Origin: Xestospongia bergquistia
Taxonomy: Eukaryota; Porifera; Demospongiae; Haplosclerida; Petrosiidae
Assembly: GCA_963965975.1 (NCBI GenBank)
Contig: OZ014417.1
Location: 62,001 to 126,000, forward strand
Direction of reading: 5' to 3'
DNA: 64,000 nucleotides
Shown here: positions 35,855 to 44,810 of the stretch, piece after piece
How positions within the stretch are numbered: position 1 is the stretch's first letter
Layout: the number at the start of each line of letters is the position of its first letter
Notes under the pieces: model-generated
What the model was told of the DNA's origin: nothing
What the model saw: the letters and a program-made list of their open reading frames with translations, nothing else
Database searches by the model: none
Translations under genes and position numbers: made by a program

Positions 35855-38800
35855 ATGGCTGATCAAGATGGTAGTAGCATTATGCAGGTGAGGAGATACA
35901 CAACGATATTCATTACTTGTATATGCTAACTCGTTAATAATGCATAGCAGCTTATAATATTTCTCATATGTTCTTGTTATTAGAGCACTGACCATTACTT
36001 ATGGTACTTATTATGATGACAGTTGACAAATTCCTTAGACAGCATAATATTTAATCATAACAAACTGACAATGTCCAGCTTCATATTCTCATACCTATAA
36101 GTTCATACATGATAATTCATAATTCCATACTCCAATTCCTATGATTTCATACTAATGCTGATCCTTTTAGAAAATCCAGGCTATTACAGCTCCACCCCAT
36201 CCTAGTCCCACATCAAAACAAAGGCGTGGGAAAACTAAACCTCAGAACCACGCCTACTATGCTTTGCGTCAATCTGGTGTCGATAATCATCCTTACTGTG
36301 ATGCATGTGGAGATGGTGGTGACCTATTGTGTTGTGAACAATGCCCTGCCTCTTTTCACTTTGTTTGTTGGTAAGTTAACAAGCAATATTATATGTTAAT
36401 TAACATGTTGTCTCTCCAGTGACCCACCTTTGGATCCTCTTCATATACCTGAAGGAGAGTGGGTGTGTCACAGTTGTCGTCCCTCTCCAACTCATATGGA
36501 AAACCAAAAGAACTCTTTATTTGGTCCATTACTAATACAAGCCTATTCAGAGAATCCATCTGTATTCACATTACCTAGTGATATGATGGAAATGGCAGTT
36601 GTAAAAGGTATTTATTATATTGTGAGAATATATATATTAAGTTTGTGGTTTCTTAGATGTTAGACAAGATAGACGTAACAAAGCTGACAGTTCAGTCAAC
36701 ATCTATTGTTATCTCTGTAACAGGTAATAGTATATTAATATTATAGCATTTACTCTTGCAATATCAGGAGTTCTAAAACTGGTTCTATGATTAGTTGTGA
36801 TTTTTGTCCATTGAGCTATCATTTGGATTGTCTAGATCCACCATTAACACATTATCCAATATCAGCTACATGGATGTGTCCTAATCACATTGAACATAAG
36901 ATTGTAAGGAGTTGAGTAAAGATATAAATTTTATATTAGTTTATTTTTTGATAGTCTGGACTTCACAAAGCTCGTTTAAGTGAAAGAATAAAAGCATTAG
37001 AAATGTGTCGAGCTGATATATCACGTCACTCAATTAAACTTGATTTTCTAGCTAAATTAAGACAGTAAGAGAAAGATACCTCCTATGCATCTCTCTCTCT
37101 CTCTCTAGTATACCTCATTACAAGAGGATCACTGCTAGAACAAATAGGAGAGCTACTGAAGTATGATATACCCAGATATAATAATATCACTAACATATTA
37201 TACATGATAGGTCCCTGCAGTCATTAAAGCATTATATTCTGAACCATTACAAGATTCACAACATGTCACACCCGTTATTGATACATTATTAACTGCTGCT
37301 GAACATCTGGAAGTTTTGAGAAAGGAAGGGGAGAGAGAAAGACAAGATCTTGAATTGACTCACCCACCTGTACTTACACAAGCTCAAGATGAGGTAAGAT
37401 ATATCACATTACCATATATGGTCATTGTGTACATACACACTCATATAGTGGACTAGACATAAAGTGTTAGAGGATATTGGGTTCAAGAGGAGTACAATGG
37501 ATGACTTACAGGAAATATTACAATATGATCCTCCACTTTGTAATGGAGTAAAACATGATATGGTAGATGGTCCCATATTAACCAATGGTGGATGTGATAC
37601 AGAAGCCACACCCACTCCTTATTTGGAAACAAAAGCCTCACCTCAAACCACATCCACTCAAACTTCAGAACCTTTTAAAATGGAGACCACACCTTCCCAA
37701 CTGTTTGTAACCTCGCCCATTCAACCAACAACAATCAGTAAGGGACTATTACTATAAATATTTTGTCATTACATTCTCATTAGTACCAGATATTAACTTA
37801 TTAGATGATAAATTAATTCGACTACTAGCTACCCAAAGAATTCAACAACTATTAACGTCATATCACACCAAAACACTTAATGGTTTGAAACAAGACCTAC
37901 CTACCACACCCACTACCTCATATAGTGGCAAGAAGAGACATAGAGGACAAGGTAAATGTGATGTCCATTATTACTAATGTTTGATGACATAAATAAACAA
38001 GTTTGTTATGACCATATTTGGTTATAATTATGTTATAAATGAATAACTCCATATCTGTCCATTTTATTATCTATTTATGTATCATCTGTCCATTTATCAT
38101 ATATTGATTTATTATTTGTCTAATGATTAATCCATTTTACATGTGATGTCTATCTATTTTTCTGTATTTAGCATCCATTTATCTATCTATCTGTCCATCA
38201 GATCCTTACTCATCATTAGCTCTATTATGTCCACTATCATCTTATGGACCAGCAGTACCATTACAAACATCAGTTATTACTATAGGAGCAGGTACAAAGA
38301 GTAAACCCCTGTTATAAACAATAACTAATTATCATAATTATAGGGTCAGAAATGGACGTATGTCTAAGAAACTACGGACACTGCAATTATATTTCATCTC
38401 GACACGCTTGCCTCATCTTGGATAGAGTAAGTTTGAAGAGGTTACCATAGCAACAATGAAAGTTATTTTAAGAATCCTTGAACAGATGTTATGAAGTAGT
38501 ATGATGTATTGTGGTTTGTATTGTAATGTTAGTAAGTTATCATCCTCTTTCTCTTAGGAAACAGAGGAATATGAACTCATAAACTATAGCGAACATGGCT
38601 CTATCGTGGATGGGGTACTTTATTCCTGTGACTTTTCTGATAAATCCTCTTCCTCTGAACCTCCTGTCTTGTTATTGGATGATATCGTTGCTAGGGGAGA
38701 TGGAATAAGAGCAGCTAATGCTAAAAGAAGGCTAGAATATGCTCGGACTAACTTACAGGATAAAGAGAAGGCCAAGAAAGTATTGTCTGCTGCACTTAAA

Positions 38801-39247
38801 ATGAATAAATCGATAAACAAAGATTGTTCACCTGATCCAACTGTCCTTACTAATAGAACAAAGAGGGCTCGTTCAAGTGAGACACCAACACCAAGTGATC
38901 TTAGTTCTCCTAGTAGTTCTATTGTATCAATACCTTTGTCAAAAACCAGACATACTCCACCCAATAATCATAATAGTATAGATATTGGATCGTCACCTGA
39001 AAAGAAAATACCACTTTCTCAACCAACGGGTGGTAACCTGTTATCAAATAAAACCAATCAACCTTGTTTATGTAAAAAGAGTGCATCCAGTCTAATTGGG
39101 ACCAGTGGTAAAGGATGGGAAGGTGCTGCACTAGTGTCTCACGGTAGTCGGTTAAGATTTGGTTGTATTCAACTTGTTCTAAGTATTACAGATAAACCAG
39201 GTCATCGTGAACTCCTTCATACTCTATTTGATGCTCATCTGTTGTAA
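35855..39247 (+). CDS. PHF12: PHD finger protein 12 with FHA domain
   Basis: About thirteen exons, ATG at 35855. PHD finger 1 has [22 protein letters not shown] and WVCHSC. PHD finger 2 has [30 protein letters not shown] and WMCPNH. A KRHRGQ basic patch is followed by a C-terminal FHA domain ([30 protein letters not shown]) and a long last exon (38558 onward) ending LFDAHLL. This PHD-PHD-FHA order is that of PHF12, a Sin3-HDAC-associated corepressor. The region between PHD2 and FHA is Thr/Pro-rich and poorly conserved. Exon limits in the 37.9-38.3 kb stretch are less certain. Confidence 0.88.
38050..38205. repeat. Degenerate CTGTCCATTTAT repeats in a PHF12 intron
   Basis: Four or five imperfect copies of CTGTCCATTTATC-like sequence and TCTATCTATC tracts occupy the intron just before the exon that starts DPYSSLALL. 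Confidence 0.6.
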
Positions 39248-39431
39248 TATTATGTATACATCTATTCATCCATTATACATCTCTGTTCACTCAATAATAA
39301 GTCATTGTCAGATGTGGGCGTGGGTTGTTTAGCTTAAAAGGTTTCCCTCCTCGTTTTCCTAAAGTATTTAGGGACTGGTCGGTTATTGGTGGTTTACTAT
39401 TGTTGCAATAGACTCAGGGCTGTTAGACAAT

Positions 39432-41345
39432 ATGGCAGACATTAATTTTCAAGCTGATGAACTCCTTGCAGAGCTGGGAATTACCGATAGCAGTGATACT
39501 GGTGGATCAGGAGCTGCTGCTCCACCAGCTCCTCCGCCGCCGCCACCTCCACCACCGCCATCAGCGACTGCTAACGTAAAGGTTAGTGTTCCTCCTAAAC
39601 CTCCTCCTCCGCCAACAGCTCCTGGAGGAGTGAAAGCTAGAGACGCGCAACAAGAGATCAATGATGTATTTGATTCAGTTATCAGTTTCGCAAGCAAGGC
39701 TTCAAATCGCAAAAAGACTCCTCCGCCAGTAGCACCTAAACCTAAGCGAAAAACCCACGTCAGTTCCTATACAGTAAACATCAAAGGCAGCAAAACTGAA
39801 GAGACAGGACCAGTTGTGTCTCCTCCTAAACCTCCTCCATCAGCCCCTGCTCCTGCTGCAACATCAAATACTTCTATAACCATGGCAACTCCAACCTCTA
39901 CTGCTTTTGGTCCTGGTCTGGAATCATTTGAAGTCAATACTCCTGGTACATTTGAAGTATCATGTCCCCCACAAACTCAACAGAAAGATTTAGAAGTTAA
40001 AGTGAAAGGCCCCACTGGTTCTAAACCTGTTTATATAGAACCATTAGGTACAGGTCAGTTCTCATGTGAATATACTCCTACAGTAGCTGGTGATCATATA
40101 GTTACAATTAAAGTCAATGGGAAAGAGATCAATGGTAGTCCATTTACTGCTAATGTAAAGTATGCCAGTTATACTGACAAAGCTGAAGCCTTTGGTCCGG
40201 GATTAGAATTTGGTACAACAGATCAGCCATGTAAATTTACAGTACGTTTGAAGGAAGATGCTGGCTTTACACGTATGAGAGTTCATATATTGGGTCCCTC
40301 ACGAGCAGAACCTATCGAAATGACTGAACAAGATGGTGGAAATGCTATTGAAGTAACTTATCATCCGTCAGCTCCAGGAGATTATACTATTCGTGTACTT
40401 TGGGGTGAGGCACATGTAAAAGGTAGTCCCTTTAATGTACCAATTGAAGGTCCTACTGTTAATGATGTGTCAAAAGTGAAGGTCACTGGCGAAGGTCTTA
40501 AAGGTGGCAATGTTGGAGAACCATTAAAATTTTTCATTGAAGGAGAAGTTGGAGCTGGACCTGGTCCTTTAGGCGTTAGAATGATAGGACCATCAAAACC
40601 CAAATTAATAGCTGATGATTCTAGCGATGATGGAGTTGAAGTCACTGTAACTTGTCGAGATCCTGGTGAGTATCAACTCATTATGAAATGGGGTGAAGAA
40701 GAGTTACCTAAAAGTCCCTTTACTATTAAAATTGAAGGAAAAGGTCGAGATATCAAACCAGAGTTATGTATAGCACTAGGAAATGGCTTGATTCATGGTG
40801 TCACTGGAGAGACTGCTAAATTTATTGTGACAATACCAGATGAAGCCGGACCAGGATCATTGGGTGTCTCTATTTCAGGACCACACCCACCCAAGCCTAT
40901 TGATATCGTCAATAATCTAGATGGTACTATGGAAGTCTCCTATTTACCTCATGCCCCTGGTGATTACAAGATTGACTTAACGTGGGCTGGACAACACATC
41001 AAAGATAGTCCCTTCACAGCCAAAGTTACTGGTGAGGCTAGTCGTAATCCAATGTTAGTCACAGCAAGTGGTGAAGCTCTCAAGAAACGTGTTGTTAGTG
41101 GTCAGTTGGCTACTATAATTATTACACCTTTAGAAGGGGCAGGAGCTGGGCCACTTAGAGCAAAAATGGAAGGTCCTGCAAAAGCTGATCTACATTTACA
41201 AGCTATGCCTGAGTCAACATTTGAAGCATCATTTTGTCCTAAGGAATCAGGAGAGTACAAATTGTACTTTATGTGGGGCGATGGTGATGATGATGCTGCT
41301 CAAATCCTTGGTAGTCCATTCACTATTAAAGTAGAAAATAAATAA
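39432..41345 (+). CDS. Filamin-repeat protein with proline-rich N terminus, no actin-binding domain
   Basis: One uninterrupted frame of 637 residues. Residues 1-30 are acidic (QADELLAELGITD). Two polyproline tracts follow (PPAPPPPPPPPPPS and PPKPPPPPTAP) and a basic PVAPKPKRK patch. Residues about 157-635 form five filamin-type Ig repeats, marked by FGPGLE starts and PGDYTI/GSPF ends, for example APGDYTIRVLWGEAHVKGSPF. There is no calponin-homology pair, unlike true filamins of more than 2000 residues. An adaptor linking polyproline-binding partners to filamin-like contacts is inferred. A divergent paralogue of a filamin fragment or a sponge-specific architecture are both possible. Confidence 0.85.
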   Translation: MADINFQADELLAELGITDSSDTGGSGAAAPPAPPPPPPPPPPSATANVKVSVPPKPPPPPTAPGGVKARDAQQEINDVFDSVISFASKASNRKKTPPPVAPKPKRKTHVSSYTVNIKGSKTEETGPVVSPPKPPPSAPAPAATSNTSITMATPTSTAFGPGLESFEVNTPGTFEVSCPPQTQQKDLEVKVKGPTGSKPVYIEPLGTGQFSCEYTPTVAGDHIVTIKVNGKEINGSPFTANVKYASYTDKAEAFGPGLEFGTTDQPCKFTVRLKEDAGFTRMRVHILGPSRAEPIEMTEQDGGNAIEVTYHPSAPGDYTIRVLWGEAHVKGSPFNVPIEGPTVNDVSKVKVTGEGLKGGNVGEPLKFFIEGEVGAGPGPLGVRMIGPSKPKLIADDSSDDGVEVTVTCRDPGEYQLIMKWGEEELPKSPFTIKIEGKGRDIKPELCIALGNGLIHGVTGETAKFIVTIPDEAGPGSLGVSISGPHPPKPIDIVNNLDGTMEVSYLPHAPGDYKIDLTWAGQHIKDSPFTAKVTGEASRNPMLVTASGEALKKRVVSGQLATIIITPLEGAGAGPLRAKMEGPAKADLHLQAMPESTFEASFCPKESGEYKLYFMWGDGDDDAAQILGSPFTIKVENK

Positions 41346-41690
41346 ACTCACTCTTGTCTCAATCTTATAATAAAGCAGAATTTCTTGATTTCTTAGTAGA
41401 CCCATTTTTAACTCTTATGTTTAGTATTATTAGTTGTCTTTATTTTCACACAATAATTAATACATTGATTAACAAAAAAATGTGTGACATTTCATCTACT
41501 GCTTTTTACTACTTGATATGGTATTGGCCAGTGAAACCACAGACTCATTGATGACCATATATGGTAAGGATTCAATGTTTTGATTGGCAAGTTTACCTGT
41601 TGACAAGACCACAAGTATGACTACTAAATTATTACCATACATAGTCACTTTGAAGCATCAACCACAAATATTAAAGTAATAAGATTATAA
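41346..41690. other. Intergenic region between convergent genes
   Basis: 3' flank of the filamin-repeat gene. It contains AATAAAG about 20 bases past the stop and the palindromic GACCATATATGGT at about 41553. No gene is seen. Confidence 0.4.
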
Positions 41691-42488
41691 TTACACTGAA
41701 TAAGGAACACACGCAGGAATTGTTTTGTTCACAACTTGTAATCTCCAAATATCAGCTAGTAACATTATAATCATCATACAACCAAATGATGTAATAATGA
41801 CACGTCCGATAGACCATGTTTCCCATTCATCAATAAGATAAAAAGCAGGAAAGCTCACCATGAAGAACATACCATAAAATACAGAACCTGTAGTCAACAT
41901 ACTATAATAATCAGGATATGTATAATATGGGAAACTACTGATAGTATAAGTCTCTAGGAACGCAGTCAATATTGAGAGTACAATGACTGATGCTCCGCCC
42001 ATTACATACTGTGTCCACATATTATATGAGAAGATATTGCCTACTGCTCTTAAGAGTGGTGTGACAAGGACATGATAAGATAGAAAGTAAACATGTGTCA
42101 TTAAATACATTGAGACTGGAACAGAGTTAATTTTAAAGCCCATAGCTAAAGGACCCGTATAGCGCATACCTAATATATTGTAAAAATAGTGAGTGAAGAA
42201 GTGGTTGCCAAGGTAACTAAGAATGGCAATAAATATGTTAGCTTTGACAATATATCTCTCAAAAAACTTTAAATGTCTTTCCTTCTTATCAGCTACTATT
42301 AGAGGAATTAGAACACAAGGAAGTGAAAGGGTCACACCCACTTTGAGATAATCATTAGCCTGGAAGCCTTCGTAAAGCCTCATTTTAACAATAACTGCCA
42401 TGACAGATATCCATAGTATAGTGTAATATAATATAATACGTTCACCAAATTGCTTGCTAAATGATGATGCCCTCCAAAGTACTGCCAT
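41691..42488 (-). CDS. CPI1: Cycloeucalenol cycloisomerase / cyclopropyl sterol isomerase
   Basis: One exon, 265 residues, multi-pass membrane protein. It aligns by memory with plant CPI1 along most of its length: KQFGERIILYYTILW, VKMRLYEGFQANDYLK, YIVKANIFIAILSYLGNHF followed by FTHYFYNILGMRYTGP, THVYFLSYHVL, AFLETYTISSFPYYTYPDYY, FMVSFPAFYLIDEWETWS and LADIWRL. The plant counterparts are ERYWVKANLW-like, SYVGNYFWTHYFF, FPYYEFVDRSAM and IVSFPMFFRMDE. CPI1 opens the 9,19-cyclopropane ring of cycloeucalenol in sterol synthesis that starts from cycloartenol; animals normally start from lanosterol and do not need it. No frame damage is visible. It is flanked by genes of ordinary base composition and is divergent from the phosphatase gene. 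Confidence 0.85.
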   Translation of the reverse strand: MAVLWRASSFSKQFGERIILYYTILWISVMAVIVKMRLYEGFQANDYLKVGVTLSLPCVLIPLIVADKKERHLKFFERYIVKANIFIAILSYLGNHFFTHYFYNILGMRYTGPLAMGFKINSVPVSMYLMTHVYFLSYHVLVTPLLRAVGNIFSYNMWTQYVMGGASVIVLSILTAFLETYTISSFPYYTYPDYYSMLTTGSVFYGMFFMVSFPAFYLIDEWETWSIGRVIITSFGCMMIIMLLADIWRLQVVNKTIPACVPYSV

Positions 42489-42507
42489 AATTCACCTGGT
42501 AATGTGG

Positions 42508-42618
42508 GTGGAGCTAACACGTACAGGATTTAATCATAGATAGTATAGACTACGTAACCTAACGTATGTTACATAGTCTATACTATCTATGATTAAATCC
42601 TGTACGTGTTAGCTCCAC
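42508..42618. repeat. Near-perfect long inverted repeat (hairpin 1)
   Basis: The left half beginning GTGGAGCTAACACGTACAGG is repeated in reverse complement ending CCTGTACGTGTTAGCTCCAC. Arms of about 50 bases differ at one position, with only a few bases at the centre. It lies in the CPI1/phosphatase divergent promoter. Confidence 0.9.
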
Positions 42619-42619
42619 C

Positions 42620-42676
42620 ATAGATAGTATAGACTACGTAACATACGTTAGGTTACGTAAGTCTATACTATCTATG
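42620..42676. repeat. Second inverted repeat (hairpin 2) sharing arm sequence with hairpin 1
   Basis: ATAGATAGTATAGACT is followed after a centre of about 24 bases by AGTCTATACTATCTAT. The same arm occurs inside hairpin 1, so four copies of this 16-base arm lie within 140 bases. Confidence 0.88.
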
Positions 42677-42704
42677 ATTTAATACGGTCCATGTTGCGTT
42701 AATA

Positions 42705-43725
42705 ATGGCTACATTCGAAAATCTTCCCAACTTTCGTCAAGCTGGAGGAGTTGGTCTTACCAACAAACACGGTCAACGAGTAAAAGATGGCCTCCTATAT
42801 CGATCTTCAAGAACTGATTTCATCACAAGTAAAGATAAATCACTCTTCTTACAGCTCGGTATTAAATCTATAGTTGATTTGAGAAGACAAACTGAATTTG
42901 AACGTGCTGATGGCGAGAAACTCTTACAATCATTGTATCCAGTTTGGGTAGTGAAAAAAGGAGAAGTGAAACAATTGAAACCCTCCAGACGTTGGGGTAA
43001 AAAGGAAGGATCACAACAAACAGAAGACGATCCTAATTCTATTGGTCGACGATACCTTGTTAATATGTGGACCATGGAATTTATATGGTCCATTTTTAAA
43101 CAATTAAACTTTATAATTCGTTGGATGTCACTGGTTTTAGCACTTATAGACTGGTTTATTGGTAGTCATATATTTGTCAAGCTCTATGCAAAACTTGTCA
43201 TGAATCATCAGTCTGTCACACAACAATATCTCAATATATTGGATTATACAAAACCTGCTATTGTAGATGTCCTACGTCTTATGAATCAAGATGATAATCT
43301 ACCAATGTTAATGCATTGTGCACATGGTAAAGATCGTACTGGTCTGATTGTAGCTATTTTCCTTGGCTTGTTAGAAGTAAATGAACAAGATATTGTTACT
43401 GATTATGCTGAATCAGAGGTAAATGTAGTATTTAAAGACAATTAGTATTGTATTTATTATATAGGCTGGATTAGCTTCTATAAAAGATCGAGTACATGAG
43501 GAAATTGTGTTAAGATATGGTTTCAATCAGGAATGTACTCGAGCAGATAAATCAACGATGGAGCAAGTATTATATCACATCAATGAAAAGTAATTACTTC
43601 AGTATCCATTTTATTAATAATAATAATGTCTTATTATTAGATATGGTTCTATATCATTGTATTTGTTGTCTGCTGGATTTACTCTTGAAGAACAGGAAAA
43701 GCTCAAGAACATATTTCTTTATTAA
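42705..43725 (+). CDS. IphP-type tyrosine/lipid phosphatase, copy A
   Basis: Three exons, 42705-43418, 43465-43589 and 43641-43725, encode about 307 residues. The N-terminal ENLPNFRQAGG and GLLYRSSRTDF blocks and LGIKSIVDLR are typical of the bacterial/fungal tyrosine phosphatase family (Y_phosphatase3, IphP/MptpB type). The catalytic loop is HCAHGKDRTG with nucleophilic Cys and invariant Arg; the HCxxGKDR form is often associated with phosphoinositide activity. A hydrophobic insert (LVLALIDWFIGS) lies mid-protein and could be a membrane-associated helix. The last exon reads YLLSAGFTLEEQEKL. It forms a head-to-tail pair with copy B. Confidence 0.85.
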
Positions 43726-43791
43726 TAATTATTACATTTTAATTTTATTAATAATTATTAATAAAAGGTAGTCCCTCTCTCTATAATCAAA

Positions 43792-44796
43792 ATGGCTGCT
43801 TTTGAAAATCTTCCCAACTTTCGTCAAGCTGGAGGAGATGGCCTTACCAACAAACACGGTCAACGAGTAAAAGATGGCCTCCTATATCGATCTTCAAGAA
43901 CAGATTTCATCACAAGTAAAGATAAATCACTCTTCTTACAGCTCGGTATTAAATCTATAGTTGATACTAGAGGTAGAAAACCATTTGTTGAGTCCAGTAC
44001 TAAGCCATTACAAGACTTGTATAAAGCGTCTAAAGTAAGAGATGGAGTTGCATATGATATCGAGTCTCCCAGTGAAACCTCTGTTGGTCGTCTTTATTAC
44101 GTTAATTTCTATACAGAGAAATTGAAATGGCATATATTTAAACAAGCTCATATTTTGATTCGACTATTGTGTGCATTTATTTTGCATCCAATTGATAAAT
44201 TATTTGGGACACAGCTGGTTATCAAACTCTATGGCAGACTAGTAATTCGACATCAATCATTAGTAACACAATATCTGGATTATTTGGAATATAGTAAACC
44301 AGTTATAGCTAGCACATTAAGACTGTTACTAAATATAGAACTACCTGTACTAATACATTGTGCATTTGGTAAAGATCGAACTGGTGTATTAGTGGCACTG
44401 ATCTTGAGTTGTCTTGAAGTGGATGACAAGATTATTATTGAAGATTATGCAAAGTCAGAGGTGAGTAAACCCCTGATAATTATATGGTTAATTTAGTTGT
44501 TGCTTATAGGAAGAGTTGGTGGTGATGAAAGACGACATATATCAAGAACTTATAGTAGAATGGGGTGTGGGTCAACATAATTGTCATGCTGTGCCTGAAA
44601 CAATGGAAGGTACGCTTGCTGAATTAAGGAAAAGGTGAGTATTAATTCAATAGGTATCAATACGTTATATATTAATAATATTAATATATAATATATTAAT
44701 ATCAGATATGGCAGTGTGTCTAACTATCTGACATCAATTGGGTTCACAGTGGAAGAGCAAAACAAGTTAAAATCAATATTTCTTGAAGAACATTAA
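43792..44796 (+). CDS. IphP-type tyrosine/lipid phosphatase, copy B
   Basis: Three exons, 43792-44460, 44510-44634 and 44706-44796; exon 2 has the same 125-base length as in copy A. About 294 residues. The first 60 codons are almost identical to copy A at DNA level (ENLPNFRQAGG, GLLYRSSRTDF, LGIKSIVD), then the genes diverge strongly until the catalytic loop HCAFGKDRTG. The hydrophobic insert is also kept (LLCAFILHPIDKLFG). The catalytic residues are intact. The ATG sits in CAAAATGGCTGC, a YY1-like context. The stop is 14 bases from the DTL stop on the other strand. Confidence 0.85.
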
Positions 44797-44810
44797 CATT
44801 TGACTTGACA

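Noticed and set aside
41691..42488. Bacterial or plant contamination as the source of CPI1
   Set aside because: It lies in continuous sequence between animal-type genes, with the same base composition and a compact divergent promoter; it could still be an old transfer.
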